DNA of 64,000 nt from Amyelois transitella (taxonomy: Eukaryota; Arthropoda; Insecta; Lepidoptera; Pyralidae). The stretch covers positions 5,293,001-5,357,000 of the forward strand of contig NC_083509.1 of the NCBI RefSeq assembly GCF_032362555.1, read 5' to 3'. This document shows, in pieces, positions 44,637-58,700 of the stretch. Position 1 is the first letter of the stretch; each line of letters begins with the position of its first letter. The notes beneath the pieces are model-generated. The model had not been told where the DNA came from and did no database searches. It saw nothing but the letters and a program-made list of their open reading frames with translations. A program made the translations under genes and the position numbers.

Positions 44637-46855
44637 CACTGAAAGTATATTATGTATTTAGGATATAAAATCATCGCTCAATCCAAAGTGATAGTTTTAC
44701 TACAAATTTTATTGTCTTCAGTTCATGGCGCAATGGTATTTCGATAACTATATCTAGTGTGTGTATCTATATACATTTTATTTAACTCCTTCAATCTCTC
44801 AATAATTTTCTTGTCCTACATCAGAAACATGTTACATATTGAGATTGTTTATGACCTAATGAAGTAAGAGATAAGTAAGTATGTCATCATAGAATGAAAT
44901 GAAGTAAAGATGTTTTAAACTTGGATGGTTTCAGGGTTTGGATCAGGGTTGATCTTTATGTAATGATAATATGTAGGTATAATTTTGCTCATTAAATGGA
45001 AGGAATTGAAATAAAATCATAAGAAATTTATTTTTACTTAAGTGATACATATTATGTACTTACCTTATTAATTATATTTTTGAACAAAATATTATCAACG
45101 ACAAATAAAATGCAAGACGATATATTGTTACATGCAGAATAAATAATTAAAATTTTGATTGTTTCCAAAAGATATACTTATGTATGTAGGTTAGTGGTGC
45201 TAAGATAGACAACAATATTTTTCATAGACAATATTATAATATTTTCGAGACCATTTAGAGATGAATAGGTATGTTTCGTCTCGCACAGTGTCAATTTAAA
45301 TTATTATTTAAAATATCAGCTTCCAAATAAGTGTTGAGACTTATTTTCAAATAATTTTAAATAAACATAATAACGAGAATAAATATAAAAAACGCAGGGT
45401 AGAACACAGATAATAGGAATAGTAAATTGAGGTTTATTTTTATCGTTTGGGATCGAGGATAAATTTATTTTCACCCAACTTCGGCAAGCAGCTGTTTGAT
45501 AAGATGGTTGTCGATAGCCGATATTGATGAATTTCGTGTTAATAATTCTGAAGTTGGGTAACAGAACTTTAATGATTAGATATATTGACAGGAATTCATA
45601 GGTCAGAAGGACTTTGTAAGATTTAAAAATATAGCAGAGTATAAAATAGGCAAACGTATGTTCAACCCAGGACATACCTATGTTAAGAAATCTGTTATTA
45701 TTACGAATACCCTTTTTCATGACAATAGTTCTAAAATATTCCGAATACTTTTATGAAAAGCTATGAAATAATTTTGAAGGACTCGTGTGCACCAAAAATG
45801 TTTAAATACTAAGTAGGTACGTCCACCTCACATTGAAATCCGTCTATTTATTGCACAAATATAATGTAACCATCTTATTTGAAACGTATGTATGCTGCCA
45901 GAACAATTTTCCTCAAAAATATAATAATATACTTTAAGATTTGATAAACATTATTATTTTTGCTTTGCTTTCATTTACTTAAAACATAGACAATGTCATA
46001 TTAAAAATCACTTCTCTGTGTAAGCTAAAGGAATTGATATGCAATACGTTTTCAGACAATATTTACTAATTTTATGTACTTCTATTACGACGGTTCTTTA
46101 ACTTCCTAACATTATAAAGTAACTGCTAGCTAATTGAATTCAAAACCAGATTAAAAACAAAATACCTACATTTTGAAGAGGAATTTGCTAAATGCTAGCA
46201 ATGTTACTCACATAGACTTACGATAGACTGTAGTAAGTTTTGTTAGTAGACTAGAGGTTTTATAGAAAATATATCTTAAGCTGAAATCCATGTATTTTTG
46301 AGTAGATGTACATTATATTTAATTTAGTCTGAGAATTATAGCCAGGTTATATCTAAGACACGTGGAAAATTAAGTATTAAATGTGAATATTTCAGTAGAA
46401 ATTTAATACTTAAAATAGGAGTTCTTTGCACTATCAAAATATCTGCAAATTCAATTACTTACTTAAATAAATGATTGCGTATAATCTGAACGTATCTAGG
46501 TACCTACCTTAGTAAAGTTGTATCAAGTCAAGTTAGAAAATTAGACTTGTCGTTTAGATATTTTATTCAAATTCTAGATTAAATTATATAGAGTTTAAGA
46601 ATATTATCATATTATTTTGTTATATTTTTTTAGACGAGTTTATTTTGATAACTCATATTTTATCCTATAGACGTATGGATTTATAAATGGACTTACAAAG
46701 TAATATGATTTTTGAAAATGTTTTCCACCTATTTACTTTTGAATAGGTACCTATCCAAATTGTGTTTTATAAAGTAAAGTAAAGGGTTTCTAAATGATAA
46801 GAACAATGGCAATCATGTAGTATCAGTTCAGTGCGTCTCAATAGGTGCGTAGACG

Positions 46856-46900
46856 CACGAAAGGTGTTATACTTATATCATACGTATAACACCTTTCGTG
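46856..46900. repeat. 17-bp perfect hairpin
   Basis: CACGAAAGGTGTTATAC pairs exactly with GTATAACACCTTTCGTG across an 11-base loop. Confidence 0.9.
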
Positions 46901-48029
46901 TCGTCGTCCATACCCCGAAGACCGGAGATTGTCTTTCATCTTCTGACCTCACCCCAAAACAAGACCGCACCATTACAGGGCAATATGGATATTGATGTAC
47001 TTACATAATTGATAGTGGTACTATCTCAGATACGTATGTTTCTATAAGACAATTAAACAAGCCTAATTGAATAGCGATATCGTTGTTAACTTGATGTATT
47101 TTAGAGAATTATTGATTAAAAATCGATGTTACATAGATGTTTATTGTAAATATTAGATTAAACTGAAGCCAAAGGAGTATGAGATGTTCTAGAGTGTTAT
47201 AGAAGGCTGTATTTTTGGGTGATATTTTAGAGTGGGAGGCCAGGCATATCTTTGATAATATTATTTAACATAACACAGCAAAGAGGAGGCGGGAAATGAT
47301 AAAAGGTATGGTAATGATGTGATAAATGCTGAAAATTTTAGTTTTAGTGTTGTTGTGCTATTAATAAAATATGTTCAAATGTGAAAAGCCTGTTTTATTC
47401 CAAATCATATGCCTGTGTAATCCGTTGTGATGAAAAAAAGCTACGAAATTTAAATCTCACTTAAGATATGAAAAAAGGTGAAAACGAATTCTAAAATACT
47501 CACAAATTCTATTGTATCTTAAGTAAGGAAAAATATGCTGCAAGAAAATATTACGTAAATAAAAAAATAAAATATTTTTTTATAATTTCCCTCACTTTGG
47601 TGTGAAGATAACATTCCAAAAGATGATAAATTAAGAGATAGTTTCTAGAATGTAAATGTTAATATCGTGAGTAGCATAGCAAGGTCGATTTAACTCCGAT
47701 AGAGTGGTCATTGTCATCAAACATCCATCGAGGATGTACAGTTATTAAAAAAATGCACATACCTAGATATGATTTGATAATAAAGGAATTTTAGATTTGT
47801 ATTTTATGCTAGAAAACAATTTGCGCTAATATAATCGCTGTAAAATATTATTATTTAATAAACATACATCAAACCTTAAAAGCAAGACATTGAGATAAAA
47901 ATTTACAAATTTTCTTTAACATTGCTCTGGTATGATTATTTTTGTGTGAAAACTAGTTTTCCAGATTATATAAAAATAATGTTTTTTATGTTTGTACGAA
48001 AAAATGGTGGTATAGTTTCCTCTTAAATT

Positions 48030-48330
48030 GCTACGCAGAGGCTTTCGTACTCGATGACGTCGAAAAAACTTTCTTTGGATAAATTTACCATTCGTGTCGG
48101 ATCTCCGCGTTGGGCGCACGCGTCCGCGGTCGGGCTCCACTCCAGCCGGTAACCGCCACTCCGAGCACTGACACCGCCGCAAACCAACCGTGAATTAGTT
48201 AAATCGTAAAATTGTTGGACTCCACAAACATTCTTGTGTAAATTCGTGACAGTGAGCCAGTGCAATTGCTAAGGAGAGACGTTGATTACCAGCTCAAACA
48301 ATGTTCGGTTATTCCTGTTATACAAGGTGA
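48030..48330. promoter_or_regulatory. GC-rich island, possible promoter or first exon
   Basis: A CpG-dense segment (GCGCACGCGTCCGCGGTCGGGC) stands out from the AT-rich surroundings. The minus strand has a 22-codon frame from ATG 48091 that ends VIEYESLCVAI. The plus strand has ATG 48300 followed after 8 codons by AG|GTGAAA. Neither can be confirmed. Confidence 0.25.
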
Positions 48331-48729
48331 AATAACAGCGCGGTCGGGACTTTCAGTTTTGCTGCCTATTTAAAGGGTATATTTATATTTTTACGCTACA
48401 GTTACTAGATATACTTAAATATTTATCTTAGATAATGTCAAGTGCCGATAAATTTGTTACCTTTATCTATATCCTATTCATCTTAACAATCTATTTCTCC
48501 TATATCAATTTTAGCCTCTTTCCGAATTAACGTCCAAGGTGAAAAATTTATATTAATTTCGCTTCCCGAAGCTTATTGTCATTATTTATTACTATTGCAT
48601 TTATCATTGGCATTATTTATACGTACAAGTGTGTGTCCAACGTAACTTGGTCATCACTAAACATATGATGTAGTATTCACACACCCACTGTTATTTTCAC
48701 TTACAAGTAGCGTTTTTTTTAATCTTATC

Positions 48730-48784
48730 TCCATTTTCATGAATATCTATATATATATAAGTAATAGATATTCATGAAAATGGA
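48730..48784. repeat. 21-bp perfect hairpin
   Basis: TCCATTTTCATGAATATCTAT pairs exactly with its reverse complement at 48764-48784. The loop is 13 bases of mainly TA. Confidence 0.92.
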
Positions 48785-50467
48785 TTTATTTCATAGGCCG
48801 TCGTAGTTCATTAAGCTCCTTGTGTCAAGATGAGTTAACGTCTGTAGGCATATCGACTAAGTTATATTATAACCATCCATACTTATTGGTATCTGGAAAT
48901 TTTCAAAAGAAACGTTCTTACCATCGCATCGTTCTATATTACACTAAATAATAAAATAATAATAATAGTTATCCTGGCAAAAAAATACTGTGTTAATTAA
49001 CCAAGTGGGTAATTACTATTCAACTACCGCTATCCGTCCCGTCCTATTTAGTTTCTAATCAATAACGTCTAATATGTACGTTTTCCGTCAGGATGCCGAT
49101 AGTTAGATTAAATACTTGATCAGAAGACGAGAAACCAGTCTCGTATCCTGTCACAACCTCCGCCCGTGAGCAGGATATTAAACTGTGTATCAATTAAAAT
49201 GTTCAGATTCGTCTTAAGATAAATTCTACTCATAAATGATATGAAACCCATTAATGTACCTGTAGGCTATTATTAACAATATACTACTTAATATATGGAA
49301 ACGTAAAAAGTATAATCTAGGCCAGTGTTGTCATTTAAATAAACTAATAAAGTTTAGCTGGTTTATCAAAACATGTAATAATGTTTCTGGTATCGTTGGA
49401 GTCTTTTCAAGGAACTATAAAAAATATCAATTTAAATAAAATTTTTTTTACAAAATAATCGTACCTATCTAGAGTAGACAAAAGGACCTGAAGTTATAAA
49501 AAGTATAGATCGCACAAAGTAAATCTTCTTCACAGTTTTCCATAGCTGGCAATTTTTATGATTAAACTTTTAGCTATTAAAAGATCAATTGCAATGAATG
49601 GTAAACTACAGGCAAATCGCAGTTTTTCGATTGATATAAAAATACACAACTTATATGGGAGCGTGTGAACAGAAAGGTAGTCTCGGTCGCCAGCTCACTT
49701 TCCATCCATTCATGGAATCTTCAGCTTTTTCAAACGATTTCTTTCAACCTCCACTTACTTGTACGTTGCTTGTTTGATAATTACTAGCTTTCTTCTTTGT
49801 TTACATTATTGCCTTTGAGTTTTACCAGTGGTATCTAAGACTTGTGAAATTAGTAAATTATCTTTATCGGTTAGGATATTTTATTCTACGCCTATGAAAT
49901 TAGAGATTAAGTACTTTTAATTAGAGATTTAACAAAAGTTTTTACGATCGAGCCCCCGGCTGCCAACTGCTTATCGTTTGAAAGCAGCTTATTTGTTTTT
50001 GATATATTGCTCCAGCTGAAGTGCTTATACTCCGTAGTGGCCAATTCTAAAGTAGAATATACATATCACTCCACCTCCACCTGCTAGAAACCACAAGGCC
50101 GTTTCGAACACAATATTTATTTTGTTAATTATTTGATTTAACTTTTAATATTTTATGTAATAACTACATACAGAGATAAATGTAATACATTGTTACATAA
50201 AATGACACCTTATTCCCTAGGAAATTCAGCTTGCAGCATACTTTGACAACACAGAAGTTTTGTAGTACATTCAGTAGGTATCTCACAGATAATATCACAG
50301 GTTGATTTATATAAAGACATTTAACAATCACTATTATTAATACTTGTATATATTTTTATGACTATTTAGATAACCGATTTACAATTTACATTACCGATTT
50401 TAAGTTAATTCCGCACTAATCTTAGTACCATTGAATAATGAAAGAATGCCTAGGTATCATCCTACTA

Positions 50468-50668
50468 CTATTATAAAGGCGAAAGTTTGTATGGATGTAT
50501 GGATGTTTGTTACTCTTTCACGCAAAAACTACTGAACCGATTACCATGAAATTTGGTATGTAGGTAGCTGAAGACCCAGAATAACACATAGGCTACTTTT
50601 TATCCCAGAGTTCCCGCGGGATTGATAGGGTTTCCATGCGGACGAAGTCGCGGGCGGCCTCTAGTTAA
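50468..50668 (-). repeat. Dispersed repeat ending GCGGACGAAGTCGCGGGC
   Basis: It starts ACTATTATAAAGGCGAAAGT, passes AAAACTACTGAACCGATTAC and CACATAGGCTACTTTTTATC, and ends in CATGCGGACGAAGTCGCGGG. It is a widespread lepidopteran element, related to the family at 32995 in reverse orientation. Confidence 0.65.
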
Positions 50669-53600
50669 AATATATTTTTATTAAAAGATCCAATACGTTT
50701 TAGGTCTTTCAATATGCAAACGATAATGTGCAGAAGATTACCGCATATACTATCCTATCTATCTATCCTGAAAACAGGAACTAACTATGAATATGAGCTA
50801 CAAATGAGAAGGAGTATGTGATTTTGTAACTTAAGTTTAAACGTTACTATATTTTAAACACCAGTTCTTTGAAACAACAACAGAGTTTTGATATAAAGAT
50901 GTAGGCAATCTTTTTGATTCTCCACAACTGTATACAACAGTTTGTTATTTAAATATTTAGTTCCACTAGAATCTTTCATCTTTTGGTGACATTGGTCAGG
51001 ATCGACGTGGCTTCCAGATTTTTTAAAGTCGTATTGTTCTTCCTTAATATTTCATTGTCGAAAAAAACTTCCAGTTCGCTTTTCTTGTATTCGATTTTAT
51101 GTATAATCTCTTTATTTTATGCTAGAGGTCGCTGCCGGTTAATTGGCGAGTAGTCGTCGTGGCCGGTTTGTCCGGTGATCACATTTTATGGCATTCTTGC
51201 AAGTAAAATAGCTTTGCGCTACTCTTCCACGGATTTATCTAAATGGAATATCCTGCTCTTGATATTGATCTTATATATTTCCATTTTGTTTTAAATAAAA
51301 CGCATTACCATTGTTATACCTATCTCGTGTACACTATTACATTAATTAATGGCATTTAAAGACATGCGTTGTTCAAGTGCAATCTGCATACCTATAAAAT
51401 ATAAAATTTCCCGCCGTTGAAAAGTATCCGTTTATAAATTCGTAGAGGAATTTGTGATTCCTGTGTAGAAATTCGATCCAACTGCATTGGGTTTCCCTGT
51501 CAGCCGGAAATTAGGAATCCCCTCAATAAACCCGCCGCACGCACCCTACCGAATATACTAAGTTTTTGTTTTGTTTCCTAGCAATATTATTGATTCAGTG
51601 CGATGCTGATAGGGATACCAAAGTTTTGTTTTCTACAAGTATAGTGATTAAACATGTTTTATAAAACAACTTTATTTTAGGCTCACGTGCACCATCAGAC
51701 CCCATCTTGCTTATTAGCAAGGCGAAAGAGGTCAAATTACTAATTAAAAATAATAATTAGTATGTTTTTGTCATTTAGTGTACAACAGTACGAATATGGT
51801 CTTAGCTCTAAAGGAGGTAGACTAAACTTTTCTAAGTTAGCAATATGATTCAAAGTGCCTACCTAATACCTATACCTACTGCAAGAAAGGCGTAATTCGA
51901 AACCGGTAACGGTATATCTGTTACCAAATCTTTATCAACAGCTATCTCGCTGTTGAGTTTTGTTCGTCAAATGTTACGAGCATTTCCTTGAAACGAGAAA
52001 CTAGTTTTCTATGGCGGTTATGGTATGGTAAACTTCGGGGTGTTACAGAAATGTTGAAATGAATACATACCTATATTTAGTTGTTTTAGTCCGCGATTTG
52101 GACGAGGCCATTGATCTCAGATATGCTGAGTAAAAAACGAGGAACAGTTGTGGAGCGAGGTGGCGCAGAGCGGTGTTCACGGTCGGGCGGCTCCGCCACC
52201 TGCGGCGTCCGCACAGCGCCATTTGCACTGTGGGTTATGAGGGCCGATATCACAAACAGAGTTCATTAACATATTACCACTGCGCTCAGTATAACGCTCT
52301 TTAGCAAGAATATGAGAGGGATAATAAAAAAAGTTGGTAGTCTTAGTATTCTCTGTTCATGAGATAACACCGAAAAGGTATACCTACCTAATTGCATCAT
52401 TCTTCACAGGTACTGTTGTAACCTTCTGCATTACCTATTAAAAGTAATTTGCGAAAAGTTTTAAAATTTTTGACAAAATTTAATCAATAGTTAATCGGAA
52501 CAGCTTTGATTGTACAAGAAAGTTAATGGAACGAGTGATAAAGTAGATGGTCAGCTGAAGCAATACCGCTAGCAGAGATTGGAAAACAAGTCGCAATAAT
52601 CTCAGAGGCCAAGATGCACTATTCTACTAGCACGCCGTAATTAATTGAAGCATTTATACTGTCAGTAACTATCATTAACTTACATTTTATACTAAGTTGG
52701 TTTTACATGGTTGAGCAAAATGGTACTGTTAATTTTATTTTTATCCAAAAATTCATAGATTTTGCACAAAATTATACATAGGTCTAATCTAATCTGAGCT
52801 TTTGGTATTGAGTGACGATCATACAACTTTCCCAAGATACTTCCTTAGTAACTTTTGAACAATTTTTATATTATTAGTACTTAAGTATAAAACATTTTGT
52901 GGCAAATTTAGAGTACCTACACAAGAGAATTAAGCAAGAGTATTGAAACTTTCACTTCAATAATTCCACCATATTGTTGAATAACAGATTTGCCATTTGT
53001 TAATAGAAGATTTAGAGTGATAATGGAATTTACTTTCGAAAGGGTTGTATACCATATCCCAGAGGTATTCTACAAAAGATCTAACGACAAAAAAAATACG
53101 CTACTTCTGTAACTGGTTTACTGTTCTCTGTAATACAAGAGTTAAGCTAAGAAGCTCGAATTGAGTAAGACGTCAGTAAAAGTAAAAATAGAATATCTGT
53201 ACATTTGGTGATGGTTTACTTCGTACATCGAAACACATATTAAACCGTTGGTCCGGACTTTTACAGTTTAATGGCAGTCGTTAAGCTTCCCAGTGTTGGC
53301 CACCAATGATTATGCAAAGAAAGATGGTGTACTATGAGTACAGCTGACATTTAACAGTAGATAAAATGGGTATTACATGTCATAAATACTTTTTCCTTTT
53401 GGCGAGATAATTTCCTGAAATTTCTATGAGAATGGTTTGAAGCGTAATCAGCCCCTGTAAAGTTATGGGTATAAGATAGTATCTACCTAATAAAATTTCT
53501 TATATTTATTATGAAGAATCATAAAACGGCCCATGTATTAGGTATCTATTGCAAAATACAGTGTTAATAAGACGTAGATATTAGAACCGATGCAAGTTGT

Positions 53601-54504
53601 ACAGGGAGGCTGCGCAAGCGCATGGCGAGGTCGTTGCACCGCTGATGAGGCTGCACTGTAGCCTTCCCCCGTTCCCCGCACCCTCGCGACTCCTCATCCT
53701 TTGCACCTCACAATATCCAAGAAAAGGGCAACCTCAATGTAAGCCATTTTTGCAATAGTTCGCTGGCGGCTGGTCATTATTAACAATTGCATACCTTGCC
53801 TCTTTTGTAATTTGTCATTAGCTTAAAAAGATAATTAAACCATGCAGTTCGTAGTCTATGTTGGTTGGCATTATTGAAAATGTTATCGATGCTGTCAAAT
53901 AAAGATATTACAATCGGAATAATAATTAAAGAATAACAGAATTTTTCTGTTGAGCTCTTGGCAGAATTCAAAGATTGTTGTGTTCTGAAAAATATACTTA
54001 GTACCGTAAAGAAGGTGAACAACTTGTGTACAACCCATTCAAGTTACCTAATATGCTATTAAAACATGACGGAAACAATCAAATCTGAAAAGCAGATAAG
54101 TGCAACTGGAAACAACGATTTTGATATTATTGCACATTGCACATATGGTAGAGTAGATTAAACTTAAATTATTAAAAAAGCAAAAGTTGCAATTAATAAT
54201 CTTCTTGCATCTGTCATCTAGATAGATACAAAGAGCATTATAATAAAGAAAGTAAGGTACGATGATCAGAGAATTAATGGCCTTCTTCCTGAAAGGTTAG
54301 GCAAATACTACATCTTTACAATTATCACGATCCCTGATTAGAAATGTACCTGGGTGCCTGAGCGCTGCTCGGTGGCCTTCAGAAAATCCATAAAAAGCAA
54401 TGAAAACAAAAAGCCATAAAAAATACACCAAAAGTTCTGAAAACCATATCAACTAGTAAAAATAAAAAAAAACATTAATAAAGAAATTAAAACAAAAAAC
54501 TATC

Positions 54505-54645
54505 ACTTGCCGAGAATCGAACACGGTCCACTGATCGCGCGCCGAACCTAGCGTCTGCCGAAATCTAGCAATCATCTTATATATTAAAACTATTTGTGCC
54601 TTTTACGACATCCATGGGAAAGAGATGGAGTGGTCCTATTCTTTT
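54505..54645. repeat. tRNA-like fragment followed by CATGGGAAAGAGAT fragment
   Basis: A reversed B-box-like GAGAATCGAACACGG and ACTGATCGCGCGCC are followed at 54598 by TGCCTTTTACGACATCCATG and GGGAAAGAGATGGAGTGGTCC. Confidence 0.5.
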
Positions 54646-55722
54646 TTGATGATGATATCTCATCATCTAAATTGGTTATAGTGTTGTATCCAACTATGAA
54701 TTCATTTGGAGTGCATAATAATATAAGTCACGTTCACGTTACATCTATAAGTAAAGGAGGCAAATATAAGATTTAGTCATATCAAATGTGGTTATCGTAT
54801 TATGTGATACTTCAAATCATAACACTTTAAGCATTCTTGTCAGTAAATAACATTTTGTGACCTTTGTTTTGCCGACCCAGTCTTACAAGTAATGTCAAGG
54901 AAAAATATTTCTATTCGAAGTAAGCTTATGCTTTTTTGTACCATATTTTTCAATTATACAAATAATAAATAATTTATGAATTCAAAATTGCAGAAAATAC
55001 ATTTTTTCATGAAAATATCCGAACTTGTTTTTTTGTTTAGTTTTAAGATGACCATATAATTTTTGGCAAATTATTAACTCGGCACGGTAATTTTGAAAAA
55101 TTGAAACTGGTTTATTATTATTACCTAAGGATTACCTTCCTCATCTATCAAGGAAAACCACTGAAGGCATTGAGCTGAAATTTTAACTACCACTGAATAG
55201 AGCTGAAGTTTCACATAGGTACAGAAATAGGTAGCGATAGGCATACACAACGATTCTTAGCATTTACCAAGCTTTTTAATGATTAATAAATGATTAAAAA
55301 AGGACACATCTCATGTCAAATATGTATATTGGAAATACAAAAGTTTAAACTAATCACTGACACTGCACCTTGTGTACAATGAAGCGTTTACAAACAACTC
55401 TATAATCGCATACCCGTACTAACGTTGCCTTCCACGGCTTCTTATTTTAAGGTTAATTCCGGACTTATCAGGTTCACCAGGTCAGGTTACTTACTCTTGC
55501 GATGCGTATATGTTGTATCAACACCTCACCCACTAATAGATCACTTAAGTGGTTATTTTTGAAATAACCACTTTAGCAATGACCAGTACGCTTTTTATAG
55601 GCTTCAAGTCCCAAGTCATCTTTTTTAAGTTCATAAAATCCGCGACATGGTTGTGGGTTAATGGCTAAGTCAAGATCCAGAGCATCTTGAAAAATATTTC
55701 TTTTTAAATTGCAGAGTAAGCC

Positions 55723-58700
55723 ATGTACGCGACTTCAACAGTATCGACGACGTCGGGCTCCGGCCGGGCTCCGTGCGCTGCGGCCGTGGAGCGCCGCATG
55801 CGCGTCGTGAGGTTGCTGCGCCCTCGCCGCTCCGCACCAGCCTTCGGCTTCTCTTTACGCGGGGGCCGCGAATACCCAACCGGGTTCTTTATCTCGAAAG
55901 TCGAATTCAATTCGGAAGCTCATCTTCAGGGACTAAAGGTAACCTTTAGATACATACCTTTACTACATACTCATAACTGTGGGTTCACCAATAGTATTTT
56001 CTTAGAACTTTCAAACAAAGAACATAATGTTGGGAACTAATGAACATGCTTATATATCAATACCTACGTAATAGATTTAAGAGTAAATAAAAGTTATTGT
56101 TAGTAGGTAGTTAGCACTGTTATTCTAATAATTGTTCGAATTCTAAAAAAGTTCAAACGATAATTTTATTGGCAACAAATTAGACAAACACATTTTGATG
56201 AAATTTGTCAGAGATAGACTAAATCTGCGGGAGTAATAAAGATTTATTTCTAAAAATTCCAAAAAAATATTTTAGATCCAATATAATATTTTACAATGTA
56301 AGTAACATATGGAAGCAAAAAAATTGGCAAGTTAGCCTCTATGTATTACAATACAGTAGTAGGTGTTAGATGTAACACACTGTATTTTAAGTGGAAACAT
56401 CATTATCCAATTATTTATTAGGTATAGGAATGCCAGCGATTAAAAGGCTGAAAAAATCAACAAAGGAAAGGCTTTGAAAGTATCTATTTCCTGCTTGTAT
56501 TTATCGCTATTGGTTAATGAATGAATACAATGTTGATCGTGTGTGTTAGATCACCTCACTTCCTAATAAATATTTTCTATTTCACCTTTAGTCCGTTTTA
56601 TAGATAGCTTACATCATGATCGCATAAGATTTTGTTAAAAAATCATAAGATTTTGTTAAAAAATTTATAGTTAAGCCGCAAGTCGTGGATATTAGTGAGG
56701 TACCCGATTATGTTTTACCTTTGAAACTACTGAAAATTGTTACATTGTGTTTGGCTTCTCGTTCTTTTTACACGCTCATTGAGCAATGTACATTATCTCA
56801 TTGTTGTCAGTCTGTTTGTTTCGTGTTGCGATTCCGGCTATAAGAACGTTGGATCTTTGTTGTTGACGTTTTTAACGGCGATTGCATATTTTTCACACGA
56901 GTAGGTAGGTACTGCTTAGGTATTTCCTAATACTCATTTTGCCAATTTATTTCCATTTTACTTGATCTCTTTAGTTTCTCTTATATTGACGTAGGACTGA
57001 AGTTAGTGCATGTATAAAATCCTTTTAAATAGAACATGCTATCGTACCTAGGTATTTGTTGATATAAGTAACAGATTTCAATTCTATACGTATATAGATT
57101 TACTACGTCTTTATCTCTAACGTGGTAAACATTTTTGTAATGGGATGGAAGATCACTTTCATCTAATTAATGTATATTTAAATAATGACTAACTAAAAGT
57201 TGCTAGCCCATAAATAAATATGTGCTTCATGAACTAACATAAATTTTATTTATTAATTAATTGATAACAGTAGTTCCCTAGCTAAAAGCCTTCTGAGTTA
57301 TAAGGATATTTAATTATAATATGTTCACAAAATTTTTAAGCAAAGCGTCTATTTTAGTCTAATATCAAAGCGAGGTTCTACTTAAAGAAACCAATCTAGT
57401 AGCATTTTAACATTAATAATACATTAACTCTTCCTGAACATAATAAATTAAAATCTGTCATGTAACACGTCATTTACCTGATTATGCTCAACTAAATCTA
57501 AAAATATTTCGAAACATGTGAAACATTTTGTATTCATTATGTAAGTAACTTCTTTCTACTAGTCCAGTTCATAGCTTTATGTCAAAATGATCTCCACATT
57601 GTCAAAACATCTAGGCCAAACTGTTACCATAATCGAGTTGTTTTGTTGCAAATGTGATCATTGCCAAACTATTTGTTGCCCGCAAAACATGTGTCTAACT
57701 ACTAGGTAGTGATAGTGTATTTGCTTGCTTAGGTATCGCCTGGATTTTAAGCAGTTTGGTTGACTTTGCCGTTAGTATAAAATATGTTAGTGTACACCTT
57801 TAATGATTTCCGATCTCATTTTTATTCAGTTTGCAAAAACAACTCTACGAAGTTAATTTTGGGTAAAAATGGCGTCTAGCTTTTCATTAGATAATAAGGC
57901 AAACTCAGAAAATTTCCATCTAAGTAGTCACCAAAGTTTTTTTGGATTTTAATATTTATTTTAAAATGATTAATAAATAAACATTAATAAAACTACTTAC
58001 CATACACTTACTAAACATACTTTAAACTATGTGCATCATAATGGCTTTAGCCAAATTATTCAAACTAAACTTTCTAGTCAGTAGTCTTTATTTTCCATCA
58101 TCATACGCTTATGAGAAATGAAACTTTAAATATAATTAGTCATTAAATTTGGCATACAACGACAGGCGTCGCAAATTTGTTCTCAAAAATTTTGGTTTTC
58201 ACACAATTACTTCCTTAACAAAGACGTTACGAAAAATTCACGGGTACATCCCGTAAGGTCGTTATTTAAGAATAACAATGAGATGTTTTGAGACAATTGA
58301 GACAACGTAGAGCATCCTGGGAAATACTCAGACTTTTAAATTTAAAACTATGTTTTAAGTCAATGACTTCAGATGCAAGTAGTTGGCGATTTACATTCAA
58401 GACTTTGAGTCAGCATATTTCGCTATTGAAGTGTGCCGGTCACGGAGAGTGGGCTTCATTGTTGATCGAAGTTTCGACAGGTGCCGGCCACGTCTGTTTG
58501 CGGTCAGCGATAACTCGTCATAGGTACTTTAGCTTGCTTAAATTTTTTTTACATGTATATTTATGTTATTAGTATAGCAAATAGAAACGGGAAGCGAAAC
58601 TCGAAGATAACATAGTTCATAGAAAAGTTGCCGAAGCCTATATTTAAGAGCAGAATGTTAACCGCAGGAAGAGGTTGAAACACTTATAAAATGGTGTAAT

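Larger units (their letters stand above)
44637..55714. other. Gene-poor AT-rich region
   Basis: No protein family is recognised. It holds hairpins at 46856 and 48730, a dispersed repeat at 50468, and three GC-rich islands (48030-48190, 52140-52230, 53590-53700) in otherwise AT-rich DNA. Some of these may be promoters or noncoding exons of the PDZ gene that begins at 55723. Confidence 0.45.

Noticed and set aside
58288-58572. 94-codon plus-strand frame in the PDZ gene intron
   Set aside because: No motif, no splice support and ordinary intronic composition.
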